The notes: a model not told the origin generated them from the letters alone. Counted from the first letter of the stretch, positions 45,871 to 55,824 are shown. The stretch: DNA of 64,000 nucleotides from Aquirufa aurantiipilula (GCF_019923745.1 NZ_JAANOG010000001.1:248001-312000), one strand, 5' to 3'. A program made the numbers and translations.

Positions 45871-47487
45871 TTAGATAAACATCTTAATGGGATCCTCTAG
45901 ATACTGTTTTAATGTAAGTAAAAACGCAGCACCTGTTGCACCATCTACCACGCGATGGTCGCAGGTTAATGTTAACTTCATGATATTAGTGGCATAGAAT
46001 TGACCATTTTTCACACCCACTGTTTCTTTAATACCTCCAACAGCCAAAATACATGATTCTGGTGAGTTGATAATAGAAGTAAACTGGTCGATTCCAAACA
46101 TACCTAAATTGCTGACAGTAAATGTATTACCTTCCCAATCTTTAGGTTGTAATTGCTTGTTTTTAGCTTTTCCTCCCAATTCTTTCGCCTCTGCAGAAAT
46201 CTGTGCAATAGATTTTTCACTTGCAAAACGAATAACAGGTACTAATAAGCCATCTTCTACAGCTACAGCCATTCCAATATGCACATGCTTATTTACACGG
46301 ATTCGATCTTCCATCCAATAAGAATTTACTTTAGGATGTTTTACTAGAGATAATGCTACTGCTTTGATAACCATATCATTAAATGAAATCTTAACTGGTA
46401 AAACTTCATTCATGCTTACTCTAGCTTCCATAGCTTTATCCATGTTGATTTCCATGGTTAAATAAAACTCAGGAGCACTGAATTTTGATTCTGACAAACG
46501 ACGAGCGATTGTCTTACGCATTTGACTATTTGGAATATCTTCGAAACTCTCTTCACCTGATACAAAGTTGCCTGTGGCTCCTCCAGCACTAGGTTTATAG
46601 TTTTCGACATCGGATTTGGTAATTCTACCACCATCACCTGTTCCTTGTAACCAATTTAAATTGATATTTTTTTCTTTAGCTAATGCTTTAGCTAGGGGAG
46701 ATGCTTTAATTATACCTCCTTTAGAATCAGCTTGGATTCCTGATGGAGCAGCTTTTGATTCAGTAACTTTTGGTGCTTCCTTCACAGGAGCAGATGCAGC
46801 AACAGCTACTGGAGTAGCAGGTGCTGGTGCGGCTACTGGAGCAATAGCTTGTTGTAAGAGTGGTTGGAAATCCGTACCTGGTTCTCCGACAATCATGATA
46901 ATGCCGTCTACAATGACGCCTTCACCTTCTTTTGCTCCAATGTATAAAATGGTACCATCTTCATAGTTTTCTAATTCCATGGTAGCCTTGTCTGTTTCAA
47001 CCTCAGCAATAATATCACCTGATTTTACAACATCACCTACTTGCTTTAACCATTTAGCAATGACACCTTCCACCATGGTATCACTCATTTTAGGCATTCT
47101 TACTGCTTTGGCAGGTATAGAACTCAAATCTACTGCTGGTGCAGCAGGAGCGGCAGCTATTGTTTCAGATGCTACAGGTGCAGGACTTGCTTCTACTGCT
47201 GTGGCAGGTGCAGCTGGAGCCCCAGCCAATAAACTTGAATAATCTTCTCCTGGAGTTCCAACGATGGCAATAATCCCATCTACAGGAACAGCTTCTCCAA
47301 CTTTAACTCCGATATATAATAATGTTCCATCCTCGTAATTCTCTAATTCCATCGTTGCTTTATCGGTTTCCACCTCAGCTATGATATCACCAGACTTGAT
47401 TACATCACCCTCTTTCTTTAGCCAATTAGCGATTACACCTTCAATCATGGTATCGCTCATCTTGGGCATTCTAATTACTTCAGCCAT
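45871..47487 (-). CDS. Pyruvate dehydrogenase complex E2 (dihydrolipoamide acetyltransferase) with two lipoyl domains
   Basis: A 538-aa E2 core protein. Two lipoyl domains (about 1-80 and 127-205) have nearly identical sequence, with the lipoylated Lys in ETDKATMELEN at K43 and K167; Ala/Pro-rich flexible linkers follow each; a peripheral-subunit binding domain (about 258-295, KASPLAKALAKEKNI); then the catalytic domain with DHRVVDG near the C-terminus. It transfers acetyl groups to CoA. E1 and E3 genes are not adjacent. A 2-oxoglutarate or branched-chain E2 is less likely, because two lipoyl domains and this core fit the PDH type. Confidence 0.9.
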   Translation of the reverse strand: MAEVIRMPKMSDTMIEGVIANWLKKEGDVIKSGDIIAEVETDKATMELENYEDGTLLYIGVKVGEAVPVDGIIAIVGTPGEDYSSLLAGAPAAPATAVEASPAPVASETIAAAPAAPAVDLSSIPAKAVRMPKMSDTMVEGVIAKWLKQVGDVVKSGDIIAEVETDKATMELENYEDGTILYIGAKEGEGVIVDGIIMIVGEPGTDFQPLLQQAIAPVAAPAPATPVAVAASAPVKEAPKVTESKAAPSGIQADSKGGIIKASPLAKALAKEKNINLNWLQGTGDGGRITKSDVENYKPSAGGATGNFVSGEESFEDIPNSQMRKTIARRLSESKFSAPEFYLTMEINMDKAMEARVSMNEVLPVKISFNDMVIKAVALSLVKHPKVNSYWMEDRIRVNKHVHIGMAVAVEDGLLVPVIRFASEKSIAQISAEAKELGGKAKNKQLQPKDWEGNTFTVSNLGMFGIDQFTSIINSPESCILAVGGIKETVGVKNGQFYATNIMKLTLTCDHRVVDGATGAAFLLTLKQYLEDPIKMFI

Positions 47488-47506
47488 TATCTTATTTTTA
47501 AAAATT

Positions 47507-47538
47507 CAAAATTAAGCTTTAGAAGCCTGTTTCGAAAA
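47507..47538 (-). promoter_or_regulatory. Promoter of the E2 gene
   Basis: On the minus strand TTTTC (47538-47534), a 19-nt spacer, and TAATTTTG (47514-47507). The -7 box is perfect and the -33 box has one mismatch. It lies 20 nt before the start codon. Confidence 0.6.
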
Positions 47539-47559
47539 CTATTATGTAAAAATATTTGA

Positions 47560-49347
47560 TTAATCTAATTTTAAAACTGCCATAAATGCTTCTTGTGGGA
47601 TTTCTACGTTACCTACTTGTCGCATTCTCTTTTTACCTTTCTTCTGCTTTTCTAACAACTTCCTTTTTCGAGATATATCACCACCATAACATTTAGCTAA
47701 TACGTCTTTTCTTAAAGCTTTAACCGTTTCACGGGCTATGATTTTTTGACCAATTGCTGCTTGAATAGCTATTTCAAATTGTTGACGAGGTAATAATTCA
47801 CGCAATTTCTCACACAAACGTTTTCCCCAATCGTAAGCTTTATCCCGGTGAACAATGGCAGATAATGCATCTACCTTTTCTCCATTTAACATGATATCTA
47901 ATTTGACCATGTTACCTGGCTCATATCCTTTGTATTCATAATCCAAAGACGCATAGCCTCTGGAAATGGTTTTTAGGCGATCAAAAAAGTCAAATACTAC
48001 TTCCGACAAAGGCATATCAAAAGTGAGTTCTACTCGGTCGGTGGTCAAATAAATTTGATTAATTAAGATTCCACGCTTATCCATACAAAGACTCATAATC
48101 ACACCAGTATATTCTGATTTAGTGATGATTTGAGCTTTTATATAAGGTTCCTCAATGATGTTAATCAAATTGGGTTCTGGTAAATCACTTGGCGCCGATA
48201 CCCACAATTCCTCATTGGCTGTGGTTAGTACTTTAAATTTTACTGAAGGAACCGTTGTAATTACGGTCATATCAAATTCACGTTCCAATCGTTCCTGCAC
48301 AATTTCCATGTGCAACATGCCCAAGAATCCACAACGGAATCCAAAGCCCAAAGCCATGGAAGTTTCTGGTTCCCAAACTAAAGAAGCGTCATTTAACTGC
48401 AACTTCTCCATGGCATCTCTCAAATCTTCAAATTCCGATGTTTCTACTGGATAAATACCAGCAAATACCATCGGTTTTACTTCTTCAAATCCTTGAATGG
48501 CAGATTTACATGGATTGGCTACATGTGTTATGGTATCACCCACTTTTACTTCTTTTGCCTCTTTGATACCTGAAATAAGATAACCTACATCCCCTGTTTT
48601 AATGATGGACTTAGGTTCTTGCTCTAATCCCAATGTTCCAATTTCATCAGCAAAATATTCTTTACCCGTATTAATGAATTTCACGCGGTCTCCTTTGCGA
48701 ATTTCACCATTATAAACACGGAATATAACTTCAATTCCACGATATGAGTTAAAAGTAGAATCGAAAATCAAGGCTTGTAATGGTTCCTCAGGATTTCCTT
48801 TTGGAGCAGGAATTCGCGTAACTACCGCATCTAATATATCCTGAATACCAATTCCTTCTTTTCCTGAAGCATGAATGATATCTTCTTTTTTACATCCAAT
48901 TAAATCAATGATTTGGTCCGAAACCTCCTCTGGCATTGCGCCAGGTAAATCTATTTTATTCAACACTGGAATAATTTCCAAATCATGATTGATGGCCAAA
49001 TATAAATTAGAAATAGTCTGAGCTTCAATACCTTGAGAAGCATCTACTATAAGTAGTGCACCTTCACATGCTGCAATAGACCTAGAAACTTCATAAGAGA
49101 AATCGACGTGCCCCGGAGTATCAATTAAATTAAACGTATAAATTTCTCCATCCTTGGGATATTGCATCTGGATGGCATGAGATTTAATGGTAATGCCACG
49201 CTCTCTTTCTAAATCCATATCATCCAAGAGCTGATTCATCATATCACGCTTTTGGACCGTATTCGTGAATTCAATTAATCGATCGGCCAAGGTACTTTTT
49301 CCGTGATCAATATGGGCGATGATGCAAAAATTACGAAGGTTCTTCAT
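47560..49347 (-). CDS. lepA: Elongation factor 4 (LepA)
   Basis: A 595-aa ribosome-associated GTPase. G1 is [15 protein letters not shown]3 DTPGHVDF, G4 NKIDLPGA, followed by domain II, an EF-G-like domain IV-less arrangement, and the LepA-specific C-terminal domain with [20 protein letters not shown] cut as CYGGD and [17 protein letters not shown]. That signature separates it from EF-G and BipA. Length is standard. The gene has its own promoter at 49480-49507. Confidence 0.97.
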   Translation of the reverse strand: MKNLRNFCIIAHIDHGKSTLADRLIEFTNTVQKRDMMNQLLDDMDLERERGITIKSHAIQMQYPKDGEIYTFNLIDTPGHVDFSYEVSRSIAACEGALLIVDASQGIEAQTISNLYLAINHDLEIIPVLNKIDLPGAMPEEVSDQIIDLIGCKKEDIIHASGKEGIGIQDILDAVVTRIPAPKGNPEEPLQALIFDSTFNSYRGIEVIFRVYNGEIRKGDRVKFINTGKEYFADEIGTLGLEQEPKSIIKTGDVGYLISGIKEAKEVKVGDTITHVANPCKSAIQGFEEVKPMVFAGIYPVETSEFEDLRDAMEKLQLNDASLVWEPETSMALGFGFRCGFLGMLHMEIVQERLEREFDMTVITTVPSVKFKVLTTANEELWVSAPSDLPEPNLINIIEEPYIKAQIITKSEYTGVIMSLCMDKRGILINQIYLTTDRVELTFDMPLSEVVFDFFDRLKTISRGYASLDYEYKGYEPGNMVKLDIMLNGEKVDALSAIVHRDKAYDWGKRLCEKLRELLPRQQFEIAIQAAIGQKIIARETVKALRKDVLAKCYGGDISRKRKLLEKQKKGKKRMRQVGNVEIPQEAFMAVLKLD

Positions 49348-49479
49348 TTATGTTAATATATGTTTTACCTAGAAATGGAATTATTGTATTAAATTCTTAT
49401 TCAAGGCAATTGGAATTCATAAGTATCATGAGATTCCGTCTAATTTATTTCATTAATGGGAAAGCATATTTCCATCTTA

Positions 49480-49507
49480 CAAATATAGTTAAGAGGAAGG
49501 TGGCAAA
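49480..49507 (-). promoter_or_regulatory. Promoter of lepA
   Basis: On the minus strand TTTG (49507-49504) and TATATTTG (49487-49480) with a 16-nt spacer, the same shortened spacing as at rnpB. The leader would be about 130 nt. Confidence 0.5.
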
Positions 49508-49521
49508 CCACATACAAGACT

Positions 49522-49548
49522 ATTTATTCGTGCTTTAATCGAATAAAT
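49522..49548 (-). terminator. Hairpin after the aminopeptidase P gene
   Basis: ATTTATTCG (49522-49530) pairs with CGAATAAAT (49540-49548), 13 nt beyond the pepP stop. It has no T-run, so it may instead stabilise the mRNA 3' end. Confidence 0.45.
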
Positions 49549-49561
49549 GGTATTTAATATT

Positions 49562-50857
49562 TCAGTATTTCGATTGCATGATGGATTCAATCTCCTCCCA
49601 TTCAATTGGGATGTGTTTCATTAAATTGTCAGTACCAGTTGAAGTAATTAACAAATTGTTTTCCAAACGAATTCCCAATCCTTCTTCTCGTATATAGATA
49701 CCTGGTTCACAAGTTAAAACCATCCCAGCTTCAAAAGGTTTGTATTTATCCCAAACATCGTGGACATCTAATCCTAAATGATGTGCTACTCCATGCATGA
49801 AGTATTTTTTAAATAATGGGGCATTTTTATCTTGTTTCTCGACATCGGCACGAGAAAAAAGACCTAAGTCAATTAATTTCCCCTCCATATATCGTTCTAC
49901 CTCTTTCTGATAATCTACCCAGTAAATGGATGGCCGCATTAATTGACTGGCAAAATTCAAAACATCATGAACCGCCAAGTATACTTGTTTTTGCCTTGGG
50001 CTAAACTTTCCATTAACCGGTATCGTTCTGGTCATGTCGGCATTGTAATTACCGTATGCAGCACCCACATCCAATAAAATCAAATCGCCATCCTGACAAA
50101 CTCCTTTATTTTCAATATAATGCAATACGCATGCATTGGCACCAGAGGCAATAATAGGAGTGTAGGCAAAACCATCTCCTTTTAATCGAATAAACTCGTG
50201 TATAAATTCTGCTTCAATCTCGTATTCAGTAACACCCGGTTGTGTGAATTCCAAGACTCTTCTGAAAGCGGATTCCGTAATATCAACGGCCTTTTGCATG
50301 GCCTTAATTTCGTCTGCCTCCTTTTTCATGCGAATTGTATTCGTAATAGGAGCTAGACGCTTGTAGGTATGGGTAGGGTATTTGGCTTGTAATGATTTAG
50401 TAAAGCGTGCATTCTGTGTTTCCACAGTTGAACTATTACGGATATGTTCATTATCCACCAAATAAATGTTCTCAACGGTATAAATCAATGTTTGTAAAAT
50501 AGCCTCAAATTGTTGAGTCCATTGTATGTTTTTAATACCTGAAATATGTTGTGCTTCCTCTTTGGTGAATTTATGACCTTCCCAAATGGATATTAATTCC
50601 GATGTTTCTCTTACAAAGGCTATTTCTTTTAAATGCTCTTCAGGGGCATCAGGATAAAGTAAAAGAATAGTTTCTTCTTGATCTAAACCTGATAAATAAA
50701 ATAAATCCGAATTTTGCTTAAAACCCATGCTGCCATCTGCGTTGGTCGGCATGATATCATTGGAACAAATTAGCACAATGGATTTAGGAGCTAATTGCGA
50801 TATTAATTTCTGGCGGTTGTTGATGTACAGCTGAGCTGGAGGTGTATCGTATCTCAT
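49562..50857 (-). CDS. Xaa-Pro aminopeptidase (aminopeptidase P family)
   Basis: A 431-aa M24B metallopeptidase removing N-terminal residues before proline. The N-terminal creatinase-like domain (1-170) has SDLFYLSGLDQEETILLLYP (cut as YLSGLDQEE); the pita-bread catalytic domain has VLHYIENKG, LLDVGAAYGNYNADMTRT (two metal Asp), HGVAHHLGLDVHD (His), TCEPGIYIREEGLGIRLENN (two Glu, cut as EPGIYIREE). The start at 50857 (MRYDTPPAQ) leaves a 4-nt gap to the methyltransferase; the longer frame would overlap it. Confidence 0.9.
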   Translation of the reverse strand: MRYDTPPAQLYINNRQKLISQLAPKSIVLICSNDIMPTNADGSMGFKQNSDLFYLSGLDQEETILLLYPDAPEEHLKEIAFVRETSELISIWEGHKFTKEEAQHISGIKNIQWTQQFEAILQTLIYTVENIYLVDNEHIRNSSTVETQNARFTKSLQAKYPTHTYKRLAPITNTIRMKKEADEIKAMQKAVDITESAFRRVLEFTQPGVTEYEIEAEFIHEFIRLKGDGFAYTPIIASGANACVLHYIENKGVCQDGDLILLDVGAAYGNYNADMTRTIPVNGKFSPRQKQVYLAVHDVLNFASQLMRPSIYWVDYQKEVERYMEGKLIDLGLFSRADVEKQDKNAPLFKKYFMHGVAHHLGLDVHDVWDKYKPFEAGMVLTCEPGIYIREEGLGIRLENNLLITSTGTDNLMKHIPIEWEEIESIMQSKY

Positions 50858-50861
50858 GATA

Positions 50862-51626
50862 TTATTTGCGGCATAAATATATAATTTCACCAAGCGGTAA
50901 AGCCATTTTTTTACTTTCTTCTATCCCTATCTTTTCAATTAAATGGATTGGACTTACTTGAAATCCTGACTTTTCTAATTGTGTGCCATAATCCCGACCA
51001 TAAATACGTAAGTGGTCATCTTGTAAAAAATGAATCTCTCTTTCTTTTGGATCTGTAATACTAGCATCTTCATAAGTAGTGGCTAAGTCCAATCTTTGTG
51101 GACTTTGGCATAAAGCGAATCCATCAGGTTTTAAAACGCGACGAATTTCTTGCATACAACGCACATCATCGCGAACATGTTCTAATACGTGATTGCAAAA
51201 TACCACATCAAAACTATTGTCTTCAAAGGGAATATCATGCAAATCCATTTTTACTTTGGCTAAAGGAGATTCAATATCTGCAGTGATGTAATTTTCCCCT
51301 AATAATTTTTCAAAACGATCAATGAAACAATATTCTGGAGCAATATGTAATACTTTAGGTTGACTTTGGAAAAAATTGGTTTCTTTCTGTAAGAAAAGAA
51401 ACATTAAACGATGTCTTTCTAAACTAAGACAAGATGGACAAAGGGCATTTTCTCTTGGATGCAATCTTCCATATGGCAGAAACTTAGAAAAATTTTCTTG
51501 ACAAACAGGGCAGTGGACTTTATTTCCCTTAAGGAAAATACTATATAATTTCAACAATTGATGGGCTACCAATTGAATGTATTTTCTAGGAATATTACGT
51601 AAAATCCAACTAATAAGGTATTTCAT
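50862..51626 (-). CDS. Class I SAM-dependent methyltransferase with zinc-ribbon-like N-terminus
   Basis: A 254-aa protein. Two CxxC pairs (VHCPVCQENF and ALCPSCLSLERHR, about 35-70) suggest a zinc site, before a Rossmann methyltransferase domain with VLHIAPE, ITADIESPLAKVKMD and VVFCNHVLEHVRDD, RRVLKPDGF. Targets are not evident. The start at 51626 is chosen because the longer frame to 51671 runs through the terminator of the next gene. It precedes pepP by 4 nt and the two are probably co-transcribed. Confidence 0.8.
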   Translation of the reverse strand: MKYLISWILRNIPRKYIQLVAHQLLKLYSIFLKGNKVHCPVCQENFSKFLPYGRLHPRENALCPSCLSLERHRLMFLFLQKETNFFQSQPKVLHIAPEYCFIDRFEKLLGENYITADIESPLAKVKMDLHDIPFEDNSFDVVFCNHVLEHVRDDVRCMQEIRRVLKPDGFALCQSPQRLDLATTYEDASITDPKEREIHFLQDDHLRIYGRDYGTQLEKSGFQVSPIHLIEKIGIEESKKMALPLGEIIYLCRK

Positions 51627-51631
51627 AGGAT

Positions 51632-51668
51632 AAAAAAAGGGAAGGTGTTTTCTAAGAAAAACCTTCCC
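51632..51668 (-). terminator. Intrinsic terminator after the DUF1080 gene
   Basis: On the minus strand GGGAAGGT (51668-51661) pairs with ACCTTCCC (51646-51639), and seven T follow (51638-51632). It lies 20 nt beyond the DUF1080 stop and just before the methyltransferase ATG at 51626. Confidence 0.8.
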
Positions 51669-51687
51669 CAAAATAATGAATTAAATA

Positions 51688-52443
51688 TTACATTTCACGA
51701 ATCCAGATGTTACGGAAACTAACTGGATTGCCATGATCTTGCAAGCTGATAGGGCCTGCACCATGAACTGGATTTTTAGGTTGACCAATATACTCCGTAG
51801 TACCCTGGATCTTTGTATGGTTTTGTACAACAACTCCATTATGTATAACAGTTACATAAGCTGGGGTATCAATTCCTCCATTGATGGTGAATTTCGGAGC
51901 CGTATAAATGATATCATAGGTATTCCATTCTCCCATTGGTGAAGTGGCATTGACCAATGGGGCAGATTGCTTGTAAATACTACCTGCCTGTCCATTTCGG
52001 TAACTTCTATTTTGGTATGAATTTAACACCTGAACCTCATACATTCCTTGCATGAAAATACCGCTATTTCCTTTTCCTTGACTTTTTAAAGTTTCAGGTT
52101 CTATAGGAGAACGCCATTCAATATGCAATTGGTAATTGGTGAATTTTTGTTTAGTAGAAATATTTCCAGCCCCTTTTACAACGGTCATGGCACCATCTTC
52201 TACCTTCCATTTAGCTGGACTGCCATCTTTTACAGTTTCCCAATTATCTAAACTTTTACCATCAAATAATATAATGGCATCTGAAGGGGTTTTACCTGGA
52301 CTTACAACGCGAATTTCAGGATCCCAAAATTCTGTTTTGTCTGGTTTGGTTGGATTCTCTTCAACGAATCTGTGGTCTTGTGCTTGTAAGCTAAATACAC
52401 CGGCTGCTAAAATAGCGGTGCAAATGAAAGTAATTTTTTTCAT
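51688..52443 (-). CDS. DUF1080 (3-keto-disaccharide hydrolase-type) secreted protein
   Basis: A 251-aa protein with a signal peptide (cleavage near residue 21, SLQA-Q). The DUF1080 concanavalin-like beta sandwich spans about 50-250, with AIILFDGKSLDNWE near the start, LHIEWRSP, GNSGIFMQGMYEVQVLNS (cut as GNSGIFMQG) and ISLQDHGNPVSFRNIWI at the end. Family members act in 3-keto-glycoside breakdown in Bacteroidota. DUF6807 in this window may belong to the same type of pathway, but the two genes lie 28 kb apart. Confidence 0.85.
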   Translation of the reverse strand: MKKITFICTAILAAGVFSLQAQDHRFVEENPTKPDKTEFWDPEIRVVSPGKTPSDAIILFDGKSLDNWETVKDGSPAKWKVEDGAMTVVKGAGNISTKQKFTNYQLHIEWRSPIEPETLKSQGKGNSGIFMQGMYEVQVLNSYQNRSYRNGQAGSIYKQSAPLVNATSPMGEWNTYDIIYTAPKFTINGGIDTPAYVTVIHNGVVVQNHTKIQGTTEYIGQPKNPVHGAGPISLQDHGNPVSFRNIWIREM

Positions 52444-52485
52444 GAATAATGGATTTAGAAAATCAAATTACAGCAATTTTTGGAT

Positions 52486-52511
52486 AAAAAAAAACCGGTG
52501 AATACCGGTTT
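52486..52511 (-). terminator. Intrinsic terminator of the 47-aa gene
   Basis: On the minus strand AAACCGG (52511-52505) pairs with CCGGTTT (52498-52492) around a 6-nt loop, and a run of nine T (52494-52486) follows. It lies 20 nt beyond the stop codon of the small gene. Confidence 0.88.
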
Positions 52512-52530
52512 CTCTTTACTGAAATAATGC

Positions 52531-52674
52531 TTATTTAGCGAAACTTGCTTTGATTTCTTCTACATCTACCAATTTGATAATCGGTCTCTGCTTTAAAATT
52601 TTGATAGCAGATACTTTATTATTCGCTACTGCGTGATTTCTTCTGTCTTTACGTTTTAGTCTAGTTACGGCCAT
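52531..52674 (-). CDS. Small basic protein of 47 aa, ribosomal-protein-like
   Basis: A 47-codon frame reading MAVTRLKRKDRRNHAVANNK at the start and ending EEIKASFAK. It is very basic in its first half (seven Lys/Arg in the first 12 residues), then alternates hydrophobic and Lys residues (VSAIKILKQRPIIKLVDV). Composition and length resemble a small ribosomal protein; a Bacteroidota-specific ribosomal protein is a reasonable guess, unverified. A near-perfect TTTG-N19-TATTTTTG promoter (52695-52725) and strong terminator (52486-52511) flank it, so this is a real, probably highly expressed monocistronic gene. Confidence 0.8.
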   Translation of the reverse strand: MAVTRLKRKDRRNHAVANNKVSAIKILKQRPIIKLVDVEEIKASFAK

Positions 52675-52694
52675 GTCTTGATAAATTTGGTGTG

Positions 52695-52725
52695 CAAAAA
52701 TACGAAATATCGTTTATTAATCAAA
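52695..52725 (-). promoter_or_regulatory. Strong consensus promoter of the 47-aa gene
   Basis: On the minus strand TTTG (52725-52722), exactly 19 nt, then TATTTTTG (52702-52695). Both boxes match the Bacteroidota consensus. The leader is about 15 nt. Confidence 0.82.
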
Positions 52726-52743
52726 TAATAAGCCTCGATTAAT

Positions 52744-52751
52744 TAAATTTG
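52744..52751 (+). promoter_or_regulatory. Promoter -7 box of hisS
   Basis: TAAATTTG fits TAnnTTTG and lies only 12 nt before the ATG at 52764, which would give a nearly leaderless mRNA. No clear -33 box is seen. Confidence 0.4.
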
Positions 52752-52763
52752 TTTTTTGAAATT

Positions 52764-54122
52764 ATGCAAAAGCCCAGTAACGCAAGAGGTACAAGAGATT
52801 TTGGTCCAAAAGAAATGGCCAAAAGAAATTATGTTTTCAACATCATTAGGAAACATTTTGAACAATTTGGTTTTCAAGCCATAGAAACTCCAGCCATAGA
52901 AAATTTGTCTACTTTGACAGGAAAATATGGAGATGAAGGAGATCAATTATTGTTTAAAATTCTTAATTCTGGAGATTATCTATCCAAATTAACTGAACAA
53001 GATTTTCAAGAAGGTAGTAAAAAATTTACGTATAAAGTTAGTGAAAAAGGTTTACGTTATGATTTAACTGTACCATTTGCGCGCTTTGTTTCCATGAATC
53101 GTAATGATTTGGCTTTCCCTTTTAGACGCTACCAAATCCAACCCGTTTGGAGAGCAGATAGACCTCAAAAAGGTCGTTATCGTGAGTTCTATCAATGTGA
53201 TGCAGATATCATAGGTTCCAATTCCTTATTGAATGAAGCCGAATTAATCACTTTATTTCAAGCCATTTTTAATTCCTTGAACCTAAAAGCTAACTTAGTT
53301 ATTAATTCTAGGAAGGTATTAGCTGGCGTTGTGGATGTTTTAGGGATGAATAAGCATTTTGTTGATTTTGCTGTTGCTATTGATAAATTGGATAAAATAG
53401 GTTGGGAGGCAGTAGCTAAAGAATTACTTGAAAAAGGATTTACTGTTGATCAATGCGCTGTTCTGGCTGATTTGATTGTATTTGAAGGGAATAACTTAGC
53501 CAAGATTGATAAATTAACTACTTTCTTTAACGGTAATACCCAAGGATTAGCAGGTTTGAAAGAAATTGAAGATGTATTAGGGTTTATTCAGCAAAATGGA
53601 TTTGTCAATACCAACATCATCTTCGATTATCGACTGGCTCGTGGTTTAAGTTATTATACAGGTTTAATATTTGAAGGTAAAGCAATCGATATTCCATTTG
53701 GTTCTATTGCAGGGGGTGGAAGGTATGATAACCTGACAACGGATTTTGGTCTTCCCAATATGTCGGGTGTAGGTTTGTCATTCGGTATAGAACGCATGAT
53801 TGATGTCATGGATGCCTTACATCTTTTCCCTGAAATACCGTTTAGTGGTTCAAAAATTTTGTTTGCTTATTTTGATGAGGCAGGCCAAAGTCAGGCTTTT
53901 CAATATGTAAATGAATTGCGTAAACATGGAATTCCTTCCGAAATTTATCCAGAAATTGCCAAAATCAAGAAGCCTTTTGAGTTTGCCGATAAAAAACAGA
54001 TTCCATATGTGGCTGTTCTTGGAGAGCAAGAAATGGCTCAAAACAAAATGAATCTCAAAAATATGGTGAGTGGTGAGCAACAATTACTCAATCTTCAAGA
54101 GCTCATTGATACATTGAAATAA
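52764..54122 (+). CDS. hisS: Histidyl-tRNA synthetase
   Basis: A 452-aa class II aminoacyl-tRNA synthetase. Motif 1 begins at ARGTRDFGPKEMAKRNYVF; motif 2 is FRRYQIQPVWRADRPQKGR (cut as FRRYQIQPVWR) with its Arg; motif 3 and the histidine-specific stretch are in LARGLSYYTGLIFE and GGGRYDNL, followed by GVGLSFGIERM. The C-terminal anticodon-binding domain spans about 350-452. ATG at 52764 (MQKPSNARGTRDF) is preferred over the longer frame from 52749. It is divergent from the 47-aa gene. Confidence 0.96.
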   Translation: MQKPSNARGTRDFGPKEMAKRNYVFNIIRKHFEQFGFQAIETPAIENLSTLTGKYGDEGDQLLFKILNSGDYLSKLTEQDFQEGSKKFTYKVSEKGLRYDLTVPFARFVSMNRNDLAFPFRRYQIQPVWRADRPQKGRYREFYQCDADIIGSNSLLNEAELITLFQAIFNSLNLKANLVINSRKVLAGVVDVLGMNKHFVDFAVAIDKLDKIGWEAVAKELLEKGFTVDQCAVLADLIVFEGNNLAKIDKLTTFFNGNTQGLAGLKEIEDVLGFIQQNGFVNTNIIFDYRLARGLSYYTGLIFEGKAIDIPFGSIAGGGRYDNLTTDFGLPNMSGVGLSFGIERMIDVMDALHLFPEIPFSGSKILFAYFDEAGQSQAFQYVNELRKHGIPSEIYPEIAKIKKPFEFADKKQIPYVAVLGEQEMAQNKMNLKNMVSGEQQLLNLQELIDTLK

Positions 54123-54123
54123 A

Positions 54124-54153
54124 AAAAAGGCTAGTTGAAAGACTAGCCTTTTT
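54124..54153. terminator. Bidirectional terminator between hisS and pgi
   Basis: AAAAAGGCTAGT (54124-54135) pairs with ACTAGCCTTTTT (54142-54153) around a 6-nt loop. A/T runs on both sides let it work for both converging genes. Confidence 0.9.
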
Positions 54154-54172
54154 CATTGAATTACTGCTACAA

Positions 54173-55819
54173 TTATCTCCAAGCCTTAAATTGATTGATC
54201 AATCCATTGGTTGAACTGTCGTGGCTTTGGACGTTTTCCTCATTTTCCAATTCAGGTAAAATGGAATTGGCTAATTGTTTCCCTAATTCTACTCCCCATT
54301 GGTCATAACTAAATATATTCCAGATTACTCCTTGTACAAAAATTTTGTGTTCATACATAGCGATTAAAGCACCCAATGTACTTGGATTTATTTCTTTAGC
54401 TAAAATTGAATTGGTAGGCTTATTTCCTTCAAAAACCTTGAACGGAGCTAATTTTTCAATTTCAGCTTCGTTTAAACCAGCTTTAGTTAACTCTGATTTC
54501 ACTACGTCTAAAGATTTTCCATTCATCAATGCTTCCGTTTGTGCAAAGAAGTTAGACATCAAAAGTGTATGATGATTTCCTATGGGATTATGAGTTTTCG
54601 CAGGAGCGATAAAATCCGCAGGAATCATTTGTGTACCTTGATGAATCAATTGATAAAAGGCATGTTGACCGTTGGTTCCTGGTTCTCCCCAAATGACTGG
54701 ACCAGTAGCGTAATTAACACGTTTACCAGTTCTATCCACTGTTTTACCATTGGATTCCATATCCCCTTGTTGGAAATAAGCTGCAAAACGATGCATGTAC
54801 TGATCATAAGGCAAAATCGCTTGCGTAGGAGTATTCCAGAAATTCACATACCAAATTCCCAATAGGGCTAAAATAACGGGTGCATTAGCTTCTAGTGGAG
54901 TATTGGCAAGATGCACATCCATTTCATGCGCTCCTGATAATAATGATTCAAAATTGTCATAGCCAATGGATAAACAAATTGATAATCCGATCGCGGACCA
55001 AAGTGAGTATCTACCGCCCACCCAATCCCAGAATGCGAACATATTGGCAGAATCAATACCGAACTTTTCTACTTGCGTTTTATTGGTGGATAAGGCAACA
55101 AAATGCTTAGAAACGGCTGTTTCATCTTGAGCAGTTTTCAAGAACCAATCTCTCGCTGTAAAAGCGTTGGCCATGGTTTCTTGTGTAGTAAATGTTTTGG
55201 AGGCGATTAAGAATAATGTAGTTTCTGGATTTACTTTTTTTAAGGTCTCAGCAATATGAGTTCCGTCTACATTACTTACAAAGTGTACATTCAAGTGAGT
55301 TTTGTAAGGCTTAAGGGCTTCTGTCACCATTACGGGACCTAAGTCAGATCCACCAATACCTATGTTCACAACATCTGTGATACTTTTATTGGTATATCCC
55401 TTCCACGCTCCCGAAATCACTTGTTCAGTGAATTCCTTCATGTGGGCTCTTACTCCATGTATATCCGCATTTATATCAACTCCGTGTAATAATTGCTTTT
55501 GCCCTTTAGGTTTTCTTAAAGCTGTATGTAATACCGCTCTACCTTCAGTTTGATTTATGGCTTCTCCAGCTAATTGAGATTGAATAGCAGACTCCAATTG
55601 ACATTCCTTCGCCAGTTCAATTAAATGCTTGAAAGTATCTTCATCTAGGATATTTTTTGAATAATCGATGAAAATATCCTGAAAGTATAAACTGTATTTA
55701 TGTTGTCTTTCACTATCAGCTTGAAATAAGGCTGAAATAGAACTGGATTCTAAGCGTTTTTTATCAGTTAATAGCTTTTGGTAGGCAGTGGTTTGGGTAA
55801 AATTAATCGTGGATAGCAT
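54173..55819 (-). CDS. pgi: Glucose-6-phosphate isomerase
   Basis: A 548-aa enzyme interconverting glucose-6-P and fructose-6-P, of the long E. coli-like type. Motifs seen are [43 protein letters not shown] (Lys), [18 protein letters not shown] (cut as [10 protein letters not shown]), [14 protein letters not shown] (Gly-Glu-Pro-Gly, with catalytic Glu/His), and a C-terminal Lys in [13 protein letters not shown]. The gene is 5 nt from the GH25 gene on the same strand. Confidence 0.96.
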   Translation of the reverse strand: MLSTINFTQTTAYQKLLTDKKRLESSSISALFQADSERQHKYSLYFQDIFIDYSKNILDEDTFKHLIELAKECQLESAIQSQLAGEAINQTEGRAVLHTALRKPKGQKQLLHGVDINADIHGVRAHMKEFTEQVISGAWKGYTNKSITDVVNIGIGGSDLGPVMVTEALKPYKTHLNVHFVSNVDGTHIAETLKKVNPETTLFLIASKTFTTQETMANAFTARDWFLKTAQDETAVSKHFVALSTNKTQVEKFGIDSANMFAFWDWVGGRYSLWSAIGLSICLSIGYDNFESLLSGAHEMDVHLANTPLEANAPVILALLGIWYVNFWNTPTQAILPYDQYMHRFAAYFQQGDMESNGKTVDRTGKRVNYATGPVIWGEPGTNGQHAFYQLIHQGTQMIPADFIAPAKTHNPIGNHHTLLMSNFFAQTEALMNGKSLDVVKSELTKAGLNEAEIEKLAPFKVFEGNKPTNSILAKEINPSTLGALIAMYEHKIFVQGVIWNIFSYDQWGVELGKQLANSILPELENEENVQSHDSSTNGLINQFKAWR

Positions 55820-55824
55820 AATAT

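Noticed and set aside
45871-47487. Repeated DNA in the E2 gene as a possible mobile or phase-variable repeat
   Set aside because: It is explained by two homologous lipoyl domains.
51627-51671. Extended N-terminus for the methyltransferase
   Set aside because: The extension is the hairpin and T-run that ends the DUF1080 transcript.
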